Shown: positions 8,056 to 16,114, counted from the first letter of the stretch. The stretch is 53,874 nucleotides of DNA from Sideroxydans sp. (GCA_027310665.1 DAIDAJ010000006.1:1-53874), one strand, 5' to 3'. The notes: a model not told the origin generated them from the sequence alone. Translations and numbers: made by a program.

Positions 8056-8820
8056 TCACGGCATCTCATACCCGAACCCGCGCATCACCGCCCTCGCCTT
8101 TTCGCCCTTCAGGAAAGCAAGGAAGGCCTTCGCCGTTGCCTGATCCTTTGCGCCGGACATCAGCACCGCGCTTTGCAGGATAGGTTTGTGCAGCTCGGAT
8201 GGCACCAGCCACCATGAACCCTGAGTCACCTTGCCGTCGCGCATGACCTGAGAGATCGGGATGAAAGCCAGGTCGGCTTTCTCGGTCACGGCCAATTGAT
8301 AGGTCTGCGTGACGTTCTCGCCCTTGCTCAGTTTCTCCTGTATCGAATTCCACATCGTCAATTTCGTCAACGTTTCTTTCGCCGCCACACCGTATGGCGA
8401 ATACCAGGGATTGACGATCGCCAGCATGTTGAAGTTGCCCTTGTTGAGCACCGCGCCTTTGTCATCCACGAAATCGGGCTGCGCACTCCACAACACCAGC
8501 CTGCCTGTGGCGTAGACAAAACGCGAACCGGCAACCGCCAATCCTTCCTGCAGCAAGCGTTTGGGAGTCTCCTCGTCTGCGGAAAGAAACACATCGAATG
8601 CCGCACCACCCTTGAGCTGCGCATACAATTTTCCGCTGGTGGCAATGCCGACCTTCACTGTGTGCCCGCTGTCCTTTTGAAACAACGGTACGAGACGCTC
8701 CATCGGCGCTGCGAAGTCCGATGCCACCGCAACGCTGACCTCGCCCGCCCGCACCGGCGCATTCATCAGTCCGCCCAGCAACAAGATAGTGACGATAGGG
8801 CCGCGCAACGAAATATGCAT
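8056..8820 (-). CDS. Second ModA-like molybdate-binding periplasmic protein
   Basis: 254 residues, closely similar to the ModA at 5937-6704: signal peptide to about residue 25 (PVRAGEVSVAVASDFAAPME), then GIATSGKLYAQLKGGAAFDVFLSADEE and YATGRLVLWSAQPDFVDDKGAV. It probably binds molybdate or another oxyanion in the periplasm. It has no permease or ATPase of its own nearby, so it may feed ModBC or act as a sensor. The start at 8820 follows AGGAG at six bases. It is monocistronic and separated from modE by a MITE-like repeat. Confidence 0.88.
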   Translation of the reverse strand: MHISLRGPIVTILLLGGLMNAPVRAGEVSVAVASDFAAPMERLVPLFQKDSGHTVKVGIATSGKLYAQLKGGAAFDVFLSADEETPKRLLQEGLAVAGSRFVYATGRLVLWSAQPDFVDDKGAVLNKGNFNMLAIVNPWYSPYGVAAKETLTKLTMWNSIQEKLSKGENVTQTYQLAVTEKADLAFIPISQVMRDGKVTQGSWWLVPSELHKPILQSAVLMSGAKDQATAKAFLAFLKGEKARAVMRGFGYEMP

Positions 8821-9010
8821 CTTCAACTCCTGATTGGAATAGTTGTCATGATAGCAAGCTGGATGATGTGCGGTGAAAAGTAATAGGCCGTTTGGCATAT
8901 TGACCGAGTGGTCTTGGGCAGGTACGGTGCAAGCCTGTTGTTACTGTATGAATGTCCGGCAATTACTGTTGTATTACCTTACATATCACACTGGCTCACT
9001 ACAAATCATT

Positions 9011-9478
9011 ATGCCGGACATGAACACCCCAGCCGACGCCGAGAATATCCACCGAGTCTTCGACTGGCTCTGGACTTCCGGCCAATTGTCCGAAGATGAC
9101 ATCGCCTGTCTGCCCTCGCTCGGAATCGAGGCCGTCATCAACCTCGCGCCGCCGACTTCATCGAATGCGCTGCCCGGCGAAGCCGAACTCATCACTCTGC
9201 AGGGCATTGCCTACGTCCAGATTCCTGTGGCATGGGAACGGCCCGAACTGCGCCAGCTGGATCAGTTCTTCGGTGCGCTCAAGGCATTCGAGGGACGCAA
9301 GGTGTGGGTGCATTGTGCGAAGAACATGCGCGTCTCGGCTTTCATCTATCTCTATCGCAGGATGCAACTGGGAGAGAACGAAGAGGACGCGGCATTCCCG
9401 ATGCGCGAGGTCTGGGTGCCGAACGAAACATGGCAAGCCTTCATTCGCGGGGCTTTGGAATCGAAGCTGCCGAGGTAG
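9011..9478 (+). CDS. Protein tyrosine phosphatase-like protein
   Basis: 155 residues of the bacterial dual-specificity-phosphatase-like family (WTSGQLSEDDIACLPSLGIEAVINLA near the start; VHCAKNMRVSAFIYLYRRM near residue 98). The region expected to be the catalytic P-loop reads H-C-A-K-N-M-R, i.e. Cys-X4-Arg instead of Cys-X5-Arg. I recall the same spacing in relatives, so activity is uncertain. The start may be the ATG at 9011 or the one at 9020 (MNTPADAENI); neither has a strong ribosome site. It is divergent from the second ModA gene. Confidence 0.75.
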   Translation: MPDMNTPADAENIHRVFDWLWTSGQLSEDDIACLPSLGIEAVINLAPPTSSNALPGEAELITLQGIAYVQIPVAWERPELRQLDQFFGALKAFEGRKVWVHCAKNMRVSAFIYLYRRMQLGENEEDAAFPMREVWVPNETWQAFIRGALESKLPR

Positions 9479-9645
9479 CGAGAGCGGCCATTCTTTATGG
9501 ACCATCATCCGGTGGAATACTCTGCGCTATCCCGCCCTGCAAATTTTAGTGGCATACAAATGCCATAAATGTTGGTAGCCTTGGTGCTCCCGGACTCACA
9601 GTCCGGCACATCAACTTAAAAATAAATTTACCTGGGAGTCTCGCA

Positions 9646-9795
9646 ATGAAAAGAAGTATCGGAGTGTTGCTGCTGGCCGTCTGGCTCATCGTCACCGGGC
9701 TGGCACACATTCTTCATTTCAGTTTTTCGGGAATGAGTACCATTATGGCTGTCGTCGCAATCGCAGCGGGGATACTGATCATCATGGGTTTCTAG
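9646..9795 (+). CDS. Small two-helix membrane protein (49 aa)
   Basis: A short gene with a good ribosome site (GGGAG eight bases before the ATG). The product begins MKRSIGVLLLAVWLIVTGLA and continues with a short polar turn (HFSFSG) and a second hydrophobic stretch ending GILIIMGF, so two membrane segments are predicted. I do not recognise the family. It stands alone between the phosphatase-like gene and the metalloprotease lipoprotein gene, 66 bases before the latter, and may be cotranscribed with it. Confidence 0.65.
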   Translation: MKRSIGVLLLAVWLIVTGLAHILHFSFSGMSTIMAVVAIAAGILIIMGF

Positions 9796-9861
9796 GTACC
9801 CCGCCCTGGTGAGCAATGGAGTAGCACCGGATCAAACTTTTGCGGGGATGAAAGGAGCATC

Positions 9862-10935
9862 TTGCTATTTAAGTACCTGAGCATGGGATTGGTCTTGCTG
9901 CTCCTTGGATGCAAGGGGGACGTCTCCAACGAGTGGCAAAAGTCGACCGTCGCGCCGACCAAGCCGGGCTCCACAGTCAGGATCCGCGTCGTTCATGCCA
10001 CCAACCCGCGCCTTGCGCGATTCTCGCAGGACTACCTGCGCATCATATTGGCATCCGCCCAACTGACCGCCTGGAAGGAGTTCGGGGTCTATGTCGAGTT
10101 CACGGATGTTCCGGAAACCGGCATCGACCAATTGTTTGCGCTCATCCCGGCGGCCATCATGAAAGAGCGCACGTCTTCCATATACGACTTCAAATCGGGT
10201 GGCGGCGACAAGCAGAAGCTGGCCGAGGGCATCAACACGACCCTCACGCAACGCGGAACGAAACTGGAAGATGCGCTTGCCTTCGCGGCGCCCTATCTTC
10301 CCACGGATGCCCATCCAAAGGATCTGGCTTCATTTTCAGCGTTGCTGGCGAACGTCATGCTCGACCGCTTGCAGCAATGGAGACATCTCAACGCGGCCGA
10401 TGGAGCACCGGTGCTCGACGCCTCGCCCTATAACGAATGGGTCTATTGGGACACGCTGGGTTATGGGAATCTCCCTTATGATCTTGTGCTGACCAATCAG
10501 TTGATCGCGAGTGCCGAGTACTACGGTGTCGATATACATTCGGCCATACGCGGGGGCGTCACGGTAGGCACGACTTCATACAGCCGCACCGGCAAGTATG
10601 GCTCCTATATCGTCTTCAGCACGTTTCCTTTCCAGGATAATTCAGAGACCACCAGGCAACTGCGCGGCGGTGAACAATATTCCGAGGAAGACGCGGCAGA
10701 ATTGGCAGGTGCATATCTGGCGCACGAAATCGGGCATCTGCTGTTCCAGTTCGGCCATCCGTTCGGCCAAAAGGCGTGCGTCATGAATCCCGCCAGCATG
10801 TTGAGGTTCCGGGAATGGTTCAACCAGATCAACAGCAGTGAGTGCCCGATGGGCAGCCGCCCCGAAATGACGGCCGGTGCGATTCCGCCCAACTTCAATG
10901 CGGAATGGGTGCGCATGGCTCAAGAGGCGAAGTGA
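9862..10935 (+). CDS. Lipoprotein with zinc-metalloprotease motif
   Basis: 357 residues. A signal peptide ends in a lipobox (LLLLGC, Cys17), so the mature protein should be membrane-anchored outside the cytoplasm. Near residue 290 it carries AHEIGHLLFQFGHP, i.e. HEXXH with a third His in metzincin-like spacing (HEXXHXXXXXGHP), followed by a CVMNPASM Met-turn-like segment. This supports a zinc peptidase fold; substrate unknown. I use the TTG at 9862 because AAAGGAG precedes it by four bases and the resulting signal peptide has a Lys before the hydrophobic core; the ATG at 9883 would lose that charge. Confidence 0.75.
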   Translation: MLFKYLSMGLVLLLLGCKGDVSNEWQKSTVAPTKPGSTVRIRVVHATNPRLARFSQDYLRIILASAQLTAWKEFGVYVEFTDVPETGIDQLFALIPAAIMKERTSSIYDFKSGGGDKQKLAEGINTTLTQRGTKLEDALAFAAPYLPTDAHPKDLASFSALLANVMLDRLQQWRHLNAADGAPVLDASPYNEWVYWDTLGYGNLPYDLVLTNQLIASAEYYGVDIHSAIRGGVTVGTTSYSRTGKYGSYIVFSTFPFQDNSETTRQLRGGEQYSEEDAAELAGAYLAHEIGHLLFQFGHPFGQKACVMNPASMLRFREWFNQINSSECPMGSRPEMTAGAIPPNFNAEWVRMAQEAK

Positions 10936-10986
10936 CCCCCAAGGGCATTTGAGCTTGCACATGACCTTGTACCGCACCCGGCGCCG

Positions 10987-11238
10987 TATTTATTTCCATA
11001 AATTGGCGACATTACACAAAACCTCCCGCCTCGTCATTCCGGCGAAGGCCGGAATCCAGGCAGTTGAGATAACCCCGCGCAGTGGGACGACAAATCAAAT
11101 ATGGTTTTGTCCGCTACGCGGTATTATTTGACGGGCTGGATTCCGGCCTGATCGAAGGTCAGCCTGTCCTGAGTTTATCGAAGGGCCGGAATGACGGAGG
11201 TTCGCAAAATTTGTGTAATGAATTACGGAAAGATCAAT
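10987..11238. mobile_element. MITE-like element, copy 3 (with an internal second repeat), in the 10936-11326 gap
   Basis: The left end (TATTTATTTCC) and right end (GGAAAGATCAAT) resemble those of the copies at 7776 and 14596. Between them are CGTCATTCCGGCGAAGGCCG near 11033 and a broken right arm: the stem sequence GATTCCGGCC is interrupted by a TCGAAGG/CCTGAGTTTATCGAAGG block (about 11150-11185) of another repeat family. Nothing else is seen in this gene-free gap. Confidence 0.55.
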
Positions 11239-11326
11239 GGCACAGCATTAACCATCCCGTCTTTGGTGTTGCATTGAACAGGTTATGAATCCAGACTTAT
11301 GAACGGCTTTTCTTCGGAGGCTCGGC

Positions 11327-11935
11327 ATGGAATTGGAAGACCCTGTTTTCAATGCGCTGTACATGTACACCAAAGCCTTGTCGGTGGCGCTGGGTTATCG
11401 CGACCTGCTGACCCGGCTTCATTCCGAACGTGTCCAAGGCCTTTCCCGCGAGATCGGCGTGCATTGCGGACTGTCCAATAACGAACTCAATGCGCTCAAC
11501 ATCGCTGCCTCGTTCCACGACATAGGCAAAATCGGGATACCGGACCACATCCTGTTGAAGCCTGCGCAGTTCGATGCGGACGAGTGGGAAACCATGAAAC
11601 AGCACTCCGAGATCGGGGAGAAGATCATGGCTGCAACCGAACTCCAGGGTTCGCAACAAGCGGCCCTGTTGATCCGCCACCATCACGAGCACTACGACGG
11701 CCGGGGTTATCCGGACAAACTCTCGGGAGAGCAAATCCCGGTATGCGCGCGCATCATTTCCATTGCCGATAGCTACGACGCCATGGCCGTGACGAGGTCA
11801 TACCATCACGCCAGGACGCATCCGGAAATCATGGCCATCCTGCACCAGGAAGCCGGAGAGAAGCACGATCCCGAACTCATGGATTTCTTTTCCCAGATCA
11901 TCGAATCCAGCCAGTACAAGGCAACCAAAGTCTGA
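11327..11935 (+). CDS. HD-GYP domain protein (cyclic-di-GMP phosphodiesterase-type)
   Basis: 202 residues that are almost entirely an HD-GYP domain. The metal-binding HD motif is seen as AASFHDIGKIGIPDHIL (residues about 61-77), then KQHSEIGEKIM, the HHHEHYDGRGYP (GYP) motif near 122, and the ISIADSYDAM block. Enzymes of this type hydrolyse cyclic di-GMP in the cytoplasm. There is no attached sensor or receiver domain, which is shorter than usual. GGAGG eight bases before the ATG supports the start. Confidence 0.9.
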   Translation: MELEDPVFNALYMYTKALSVALGYRDLLTRLHSERVQGLSREIGVHCGLSNNELNALNIAASFHDIGKIGIPDHILLKPAQFDADEWETMKQHSEIGEKIMAATELQGSQQAALLIRHHHEHYDGRGYPDKLSGEQIPVCARIISIADSYDAMAVTRSYHHARTHPEIMAILHQEAGEKHDPELMDFFSQIIESSQYKATKV

Positions 11936-11982
11936 CTGTTCTACTGCAATCGTACGATACCTTTGAACTTATTCACCACCGA

Positions 11983-12405
11983 CTAAGGCCAGATCAAAAC
12001 CAGCGTTCCGGCAACGACAAGCGTTCCACCGATGATCAACTTGGGCGTGACCGCTTCGCCCAAGAACAACACGCTCAACACGATGGCAAACACGACACTG
12101 AGTTTATCCACCGGCGCGACCATGGAGGCCGGCGCCATTTGGAGTGCGCGGTAGTAGAAGAGCCACGACAACCCTGTGGCAATGGCCGAAAGCACCAGAA
12201 AAACAACAGGTCGCATTTCCATGGTTCTTTGCGGAAAGCGCCATTCGCCCTGAAAGCTCACGATCGCAAACGTCATGGCCAGAATCACGACGGTACGAAT
12301 GAATGTCGCCAGGTTGGAATTGATCCCCTCGACACCGAGCTTCCCGAATATGGCCGTCAATCCCGCAAAGAAAGCCGAGCCCAGCGCAAATAATTTCCAC
12401 GACAT
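11983..12405 (-). CDS. EamA-family transporter, single-domain
   Basis: 140 residues containing one EamA repeat with four to five membrane helices (WKLFALGSAFFAGLTAIFGKLGVEG ... TGLSWLFYYRALQMAPASMVAPVDKLSVVFAIVLSVLFLGE). Classical EamA exporters have two such repeats, so this half-size protein probably dimerises, as in the small multidrug-resistance style. Substrate unknown. The start at 12405 is preferred to 12411 because GGAGG lies nine bases before it. It is divergent from the fluoride riboswitch and crcB. Confidence 0.85.
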   Translation of the reverse strand: MSWKLFALGSAFFAGLTAIFGKLGVEGINSNLATFIRTVVILAMTFAIVSFQGEWRFPQRTMEMRPVVFLVLSAIATGLSWLFYYRALQMAPASMVAPVDKLSVVFAIVLSVLFLGEAVTPKLIIGGTLVVAGTLVLIWP

Positions 12406-12535
12406 GATCATTAACCTCCCGCAAGGACAAGAGGCAAAACTATATCCTGTTATTGAAGCTGAACGATGCCGATCCGGGAAAATGCCTTGCCTTGCTGTCT
12501 TTACATTATCAAGGAAGCTTGTTACCTTTCATCCA

Positions 12536-12599
12536 GGAGATGGCATACCTCCCGGAGTTCATGCTCCGAACCGCCCAACCGGGCTGATGATGCCTACCG
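12536..12599 (+). ncRNA. Fluoride riboswitch (crcB motif)
   Basis: The aptamer hallmarks are in order: GGAGATGGCATACCTCC, a stem CGGAGTTCATGCTCCG, AACCGCCC, and CTGATGATGCCTACC. They match the crcB-motif consensus (GGNGATGG...CCNCC ... AACCGCC ... CTGATGAYNCCTACC). It lies 77 bases before a CrcB/FluC gene, the usual target. Its 3' strand (ATGCCTACC) is shared with the terminator that follows, which explains an on-switch by antitermination when fluoride binds. Confidence 0.93.
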
Positions 12600-12632
12600 A
12601 TAACCCGGCAGCGGGGCGGTAGGCATTTTTTC
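12590..12632 (+). terminator. Riboswitch-controlled intrinsic terminator
   Basis: ATGCCTACC at 12590-12598 pairs with GGTAGGCAT at 12618-12626, followed by a run of T. The left arm overlaps the fluoride aptamer, so the two folds exclude each other. Confidence 0.88.
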
Positions 12633-12676
12633 TGCCTGCTCTGCCGGATCGATACCAATCCGGACGGAGTGATGAT

Positions 12677-13072
12677 ATGGGTATTTACGGTTTTCTTGCA
12701 GTGGGTTTCGGCGCGGCTTTCGGTGCGTGGTTGCGATGGTGGCTGGGCCTTCTGCTCAATCCGGTCTTTCCGACGCTTCCCTTGGGTACGTTGGCGGCCA
12801 ACCTGATCGGAGGTTACCTGGTCGGCGTCGCGGTCGCATTCTTCACCGAGCATGCCGGCCTGCCTCCGGAAGTGCGATTGTTCGTCATCACCGGCTTCAT
12901 GGGCGGGCTTACCACTTTTTCCACCTTCTCCGCCGAAGCGGTCACGCTCATTTCCCGAAGCGAGTATCTTTGGGCCTTGGCACACACGACTGTCCATCTC
13001 GGGGGTTCGCTCGTCATGACGGTACTGGGTATGCTGACCGTCAATCTGCTCAAGATCAAAGGGGCCGCATGA
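12677..13072 (+). CDS. crcB: Fluoride channel CrcB/FluC
   Basis: 131 residues with four membrane helices. Family marks are [13 protein letters not shown] near residue 12, [16 protein letters not shown] near 35 (with the conserved Asn) and [16 protein letters not shown] near 73 (the GLTTFSTF motif lining the pore). Dual-topology dimers export fluoride. Control by the upstream riboswitch is evident. The stop overlaps the start of the HIT gene (ATGA). Confidence 0.95.
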   Translation: MGIYGFLAVGFGAAFGAWLRWWLGLLLNPVFPTLPLGTLAANLIGGYLVGVAVAFFTEHAGLPPEVRLFVITGFMGGLTTFSTFSAEAVTLISRSEYLWALAHTTVHLGGSLVMTVLGMLTVNLLKIKGAA

Positions 13073-13449
13073 TGAACGCGGACATTCCGAACTGCCCGTT
13101 CTGCAATCCGGATAGCATCCTGTTCGAAAACGAACTGGCCTATGCCAAACAAGACAAATTCCCGGTCAACCCGGGCCACCTCCTGATCATTCCGAAGCGT
13201 CATGTCGCCGATTTCTTCCTCACCACCCGTGAAGAGCAGGCCGCGCTGTTACTGTTGCTAGATCAAGCGAAACATCATCTCGACGGCGAACATGCTCCCG
13301 CCGGCTACAACGTCGGCATCAACGTGGGCGAGGTGGCGGGCCAGACGATCCCGCATGTCCACGTGCACCTCATTCCGCGCTACAAGGGCGACATGAAAAG
13401 CCCGCGCGGCGGAGTGCGCGGCGTGATCCCATCCAGGCAGTCTTACTGA
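13069..13449 (+). CDS. HIT-family protein (histidine triad nucleotide-binding)
   Basis: 126 residues with N-terminal CPFC (zinc-binding cysteines as in Fhit/HinT-like relatives), [19 protein letters not shown], and the histidine triad [10 protein letters not shown] near residue 99, where the middle His is catalytic for nucleotide-phosphate hydrolysis or transfer. It overlaps crcB by 4 bases, so it is translated from the fluoride-controlled messenger; a role in fluoride stress is inference. Confidence 0.92.
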   Translation: MMNADIPNCPFCNPDSILFENELAYAKQDKFPVNPGHLLIIPKRHVADFFLTTREEQAALLLLLDQAKHHLDGEHAPAGYNVGINVGEVAGQTIPHVHVHLIPRYKGDMKSPRGGVRGVIPSRQSY

Positions 13450-13474
13450 AGATCAATTCGTGAGGAGGCACACC

Positions 13475-13810
13475 ATGAAAGGCACATCTCTCAAGTTTTA
13501 CATGCACGAGAACCGCAATCATCAACACACGCTGGTCTACGAATGGCTGCTGGAACAGGCGAAGAAGATGGGCATACACGGCGGCTCGGCGTTCAAGGCC
13601 ATTTCCGGCTTCGGGCGGCATGGCGTATTTCATGAAGAACACTTCTTCGAGCTGGCGGGCGATCTGCCGGTGGCTGTGGAATTCATCGTGAATGACGATG
13701 AGGCGGATCGGCTCCTGGAAATGGTCAGAAGCGCGGGCCTGACCATGTTCTACGTCAGGATGCCCGTTGACTACGGCGTTATCAATGGCAGTACCGATAT
13801 TCGCAACTGA
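13475..13810 (+). CDS. DUF190-family protein
   Basis: 111 residues with the DUF190 pattern: LKFYMHENRNHQHTLVYEWLLEQAKKMGIHGGSAFKAISGFGRHG and a C-terminal ferredoxin-like segment LPVAVEFIVNDDEADRLLEMV. DUF190 resembles PII-type small proteins and is often next to crcB, as here; its function is not known. GGAGG before the ATG at 13475 fixes the start. It lies 25 bases after the HIT gene in the presumed fluoride operon. Confidence 0.9.
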   Translation: MKGTSLKFYMHENRNHQHTLVYEWLLEQAKKMGIHGGSAFKAISGFGRHGVFHEEHFFELAGDLPVAVEFIVNDDEADRLLEMVRSAGLTMFYVRMPVDYGVINGSTDIRN

Positions 13811-14107
13811 GAGAACAGGATGCTGGCATGTGCAGACTTCCATATCTCACCGGGGTCATGGCACCTGAAGACAGATGCACCGAGCCGTGGCGAACGCCCG
13901 GAAAAATGCAACCAGTCGATGCGCATCGGGGAACATCCGGGGGATTCTGTAATATATGCGGAGCGCAAGGCGTTCGTGCGCTGACGATACATGGCTTCCG
14001 TTCGCCTGCTTCCCGGACTATGCTTGGGGAGCAAAGGCATTGCCAGGGATCGCCAGGAATGAAGGACTTGATCTGCGTTCCACTTGAATACCTCAGGAGA
14101 TATTTCA
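13811..14107. other. Gap without a supported gene
   Basis: Open frames cross this 297-base stretch on both strands, but none has a ribosome site or recognisable protein. An AGGAG at its end serves the next gene. Confidence 0.5.
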
Positions 14108-14404
14108 ATGAGCACCGCTTACCTCGTCGGGCACACCACCGTTAAGGACGCAGCAAAATGGATCGACTACCGCGATCAGGTGTCGGCCACTCTTGCGCCG
14201 TGGGGTGCGGAAATCGTCTTTCGGGGTAAACGGATTGTCGTGCTCGCTGGCGAACATCCTTACGAAGACGTCGTCGTTATTCAGTTCCCGAACAAGGAAG
14301 CAATCGAAAACTGGCACTCGTCGCCCGCTTACCAGGCGCTCATACCGCTGCGGGAACAGGCTGCGGAGATGGTCTTGCTCTCTTTCGAGACGCCGCCTGC
14401 ATAG
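14108..14404 (+). CDS. DUF1330-family protein
   Basis: 98 residues of the ferredoxin-like, monooxygenase-related DUF1330 family: STAYLVGHTTVKDAAKWIDYRDQVSATLAPWGAEIVFRG, then VVIQFPNKEAIENWHSSPAYQALIPLREQAAE. Function unknown. AGGAG lies eight bases before the ATG at 14108. It stands alone and converges on the nif operon, with two repeats between. Confidence 0.9.
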   Translation: MSTAYLVGHTTVKDAAKWIDYRDQVSATLAPWGAEIVFRGKRIVVLAGEHPYEDVVVIQFPNKEAIENWHSSPAYQALIPLREQAAEMVLLSFETPPA

Positions 14405-14449
14405 TTGCCAATTGCGGGACTATTGGTCCGGCACTGTGAAGTCTGAAGC

Positions 14450-14562
14450 CCGTTCGCCTTGAGCTTGTCGAAAGGTGGATGGGCTTCGACATAACCAACG
14501 ACTTGCCCGCTTGCGGGCTTAGTCGAATGGCTAGTAGTTTCATCAGGCTCAAGCCCGAACGG
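14450..14562. repeat. Dispersed palindromic repeat, family A
   Basis: CCGTTCGCCTTGAGCTTGTC at the left and a near-inverse CATCAGGCTCAAGCCCGAAC at the right, with CTTCGACATAACCAACGACT and GGCTAGTAGTTTCAT inside. It is the same family as 561-640, 28632-28710 and 31448-31592. Together with the next element it fills the gap 14405-14808. Confidence 0.75.
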
Positions 14563-14595
14563 TGTTAATACTTCACAGTGACGGCTCAATAATCC

Positions 14596-14813
14596 TATTG
14601 AGGTTTCCATGATTGGAGACAACACACGAAACGTGTTACCTCGTCATTCCGGCGAAGGCCGGAATCCAGTTGATTAACAAAGCCACACGCAGTGTGGGCA
14701 ATGCGCCAGCCATGACTCTCCCCGCCGCGCGGAACTTTAGACCAGGCTGGATTCCGGCCTTCGCCGGAATGACGGTAGTTAGACTTTGTGTAATGAATTA
14801 CGGAAAGATCAAT
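14596..14813. mobile_element. MITE-like element, copy 2
   Basis: TATTGAGGTTTCC at the left end and GGAAAGATCAAT at the right, with a CGTCATTCCGGCGAAGGCCG stem inside. The right end overlaps the stop codon of the minus-strand gene ending at 14809, so the element abuts the end of the nif operon. Confidence 0.68.
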
Positions 14814-15078
14814 GATCCACACAAGCCAGCACCACTCCGATGGCCTGCAACGGGTCGTCGGTCAGGCTGAGGCAATGCTCGCCGCCGCCGACCAGATACA
14901 GATTGAAGTTTTGGCGCTGCAAAGCGGCCGGCAAGCGTGCCGGCATGTCGTCGTCGTTGCATAGGGTGAAGCGCAGATCCGGCCAGGTTTTTTTCAGGGC
15001 GAGCAATGTATCTTCGCCCAGTTCGCCTGACGCGGCAGCGGCGCTCGCGATCTTATCCAGTGTCTCGGGCACGATCAT
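14809..15078 (-). CDS. Small nif-cluster protein (DUF6129-like)
   Basis: 89 residues, soluble, with an N-terminal helical part (VPETLDKIASAAAASGELGEDTLLALKKTWPDL) and a compact C-terminal part (CNDDDMPARLPAALQRQNFNLYLVGGGEHCLSLTDDP). It matches my recollection of a short family that follows nafY in betaproteobacterial and Azotobacter-type nif operons; the DUF number is from memory. Function unknown. It is the last gene of the nifHDK operon, nine bases after nafY. Its stop codon lies within the end of a MITE-like element. Confidence 0.78.
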   Translation of the reverse strand: MIVPETLDKIASAAAASGELGEDTLLALKKTWPDLRFTLCNDDDMPARLPAALQRQNFNLYLVGGGEHCLSLTDDPLQAIGVVLACVDH

Positions 15079-15087
15079 CGTATGGCC

Positions 15088-15795
15088 TCAGTCATCTTCT
15101 GCCGAACCGAATTTGCTCAGCGATTTTGCTTCCACACCCAGTATCTTGGCCAACCAGGGAGGAGGCGCATCGAGGACGCCTTGCAGGCGTTGCAAGGTGA
15201 CGCGAGCTTTGCCGCCATCGGGCACTTTCACGGGGTGAATGTTGGCGCGCACGGCCTTCGCCGCCGCCGGCCCGCCGATGGATTGCACATAGACGATCTG
15301 GCAGTCGCTGATAAGTTGGGCGCGGGCGACATTCTTGTCTTCGGCATCGTCGGTGATGAGCGTCGAGCGCGCATCGATCAGGCGCATGTCGTTACGCCCG
15401 ACTTGGTAGATCAGGAAGCGCGGGCAGGAACCGAAGTGTCCGTCGAGATTCTCTTCGGTATTGGAGGCAACAGCCACGCGCAGGCTGCCGGGCATCTCGC
15501 CATCGATATAGGCATCCATGGGCGGCAGGTTGTCGGCGTCGCCGGACTCTCCCCACAGATAGCGCACGGCCAGCTTGATGGAAGCGCTATCCACGTCCGG
15601 CTCGACGGTCTCTTCGCCGGAAAGGATGAGTTTGAGGTCGGCCACGGTCACCTTGGCGAGTTTTTCTTCGGTGATGGGCAAGCCGAGGTTGTCGCCCAGC
15701 TTCGCCGCGAAGGCGCCTGCGTTCACATCTGCAAGCGCACGTGCGGCTTGTGCGATGCGCAGTGCGGCGGTTTTGGTAATCACTGTTGCGGTCAT
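15088..15795 (-). CDS. nafY: NafY-like dinitrogenase FeMo-cofactor-binding protein
   Basis: 235 residues in two parts. The N-terminal 100 residues resemble the NafY apo-dinitrogenase-binding domain (RIAQAARALADVNAGAFAAKLGDNLGLPITEEKLAKVTV). The C-terminal part is a NifX/NafY cofactor-binding domain (LRVAVASNTEENLDGHFGSCPRFLIYQVG, IVYVQSIGGPAAAKAVRANIHPVK). Proteins of this type hold apo-NifDK open and carry FeMo-co during insertion. Length fits NafY (about 240) rather than NifX (about 150). The ATG at 15795 is chosen as the point where family sequence begins. Confidence 0.85.
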   Translation of the reverse strand: MTATVITKTAALRIAQAARALADVNAGAFAAKLGDNLGLPITEEKLAKVTVADLKLILSGEETVEPDVDSASIKLAVRYLWGESGDADNLPPMDAYIDGEMPGSLRVAVASNTEENLDGHFGSCPRFLIYQVGRNDMRLIDARSTLITDDAEDKNVARAQLISDCQIVYVQSIGGPAAAKAVRANIHPVKVPDGGKARVTLQRLQGVLDAPPPWLAKILGVEAKSLSKFGSAEDD

Positions 15796-15825
15796 GGCTC
15801 GATACCTCCAATTCAGGAAGTGAGA

Positions 15826-15912
15826 AGGGGGAAGGGTTTGCACCTGCGGCGCTCAAGGGTAGAACCGAACGTGCTTTTGCCCTTATCCCTTCCCTCTCTG
15901 CCCTTCTCTGTT
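15826..15912. repeat. Short purine-rich linkers between nif genes (first of three)
   Basis: Blocks built from AAGGGAAGGG-like and CCCTTCCC-like words with a central CGGTGCTCAAGGGTA/ACCGAA motif separate nafY from fdxN (15826-15912), fdxN from nifT (about 16136-16235) and nifT from nifK (about 16483-16590). The three are clearly related to each other, can fold on themselves, and encode nothing recognisable. Confidence 0.6.
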
Positions 15913-15913
15913 G

Positions 15914-16114
15914 TTAAGCCGCGAGTTGTGTGATGCAGCCCTTGATCGGGCACACCTTCACGCATTGCGGTTTGTCGTACTCACCATCGCACTCGGTGCA
16001 TTCGCTTGCATTGATGATGTACAACCCCTTCTTCACACTGATGGAAGCCGTTGGGCATTCCGGTTCACAGTCACCGCATGAGGTGCACAGTGTTGTGTCG
16101 ATTTTCATTGCCAT
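15914..16114 (-). CDS. fdxN: 2[4Fe-4S] ferredoxin, FdxN-type
   Basis: 66 residues with two cluster motifs: [12 protein letters not shown] near residue 10 and [22 protein letters not shown] near 40. The second has the long insertion (C-X2-C-X8-C-X3-C) typical of nif-associated FdxN/VnfI ferredoxins. Such ferredoxins pass low-potential electrons to NifH or to NifB-dependent cofactor synthesis. AAGGAAA seven bases before the ATG at 16114 fixes the start; the longer open frame is linker repeat. It is in the nifHDK operon, which makes coexpression with nitrogenase certain in principle. Confidence 0.9.
   Translation of the reverse strand: MAMKIDTTLCTSCGDCEPECPTASISVKKGLYIINASECTECDGEYDKPQCVKVCPIKGCITQLAA

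Noticed and set aside
8821-9010. Search for a second ModE operator before the second ModA gene
   Set aside because: No CGTTA-N14-TAACG or close variant is present in this stretch.
13828-14145. Plus-strand frame with a CNIC motif after the DUF190 gene
   Set aside because: No ribosome site, no family pattern, and it overlaps the well-supported start of the DUF1330 gene.
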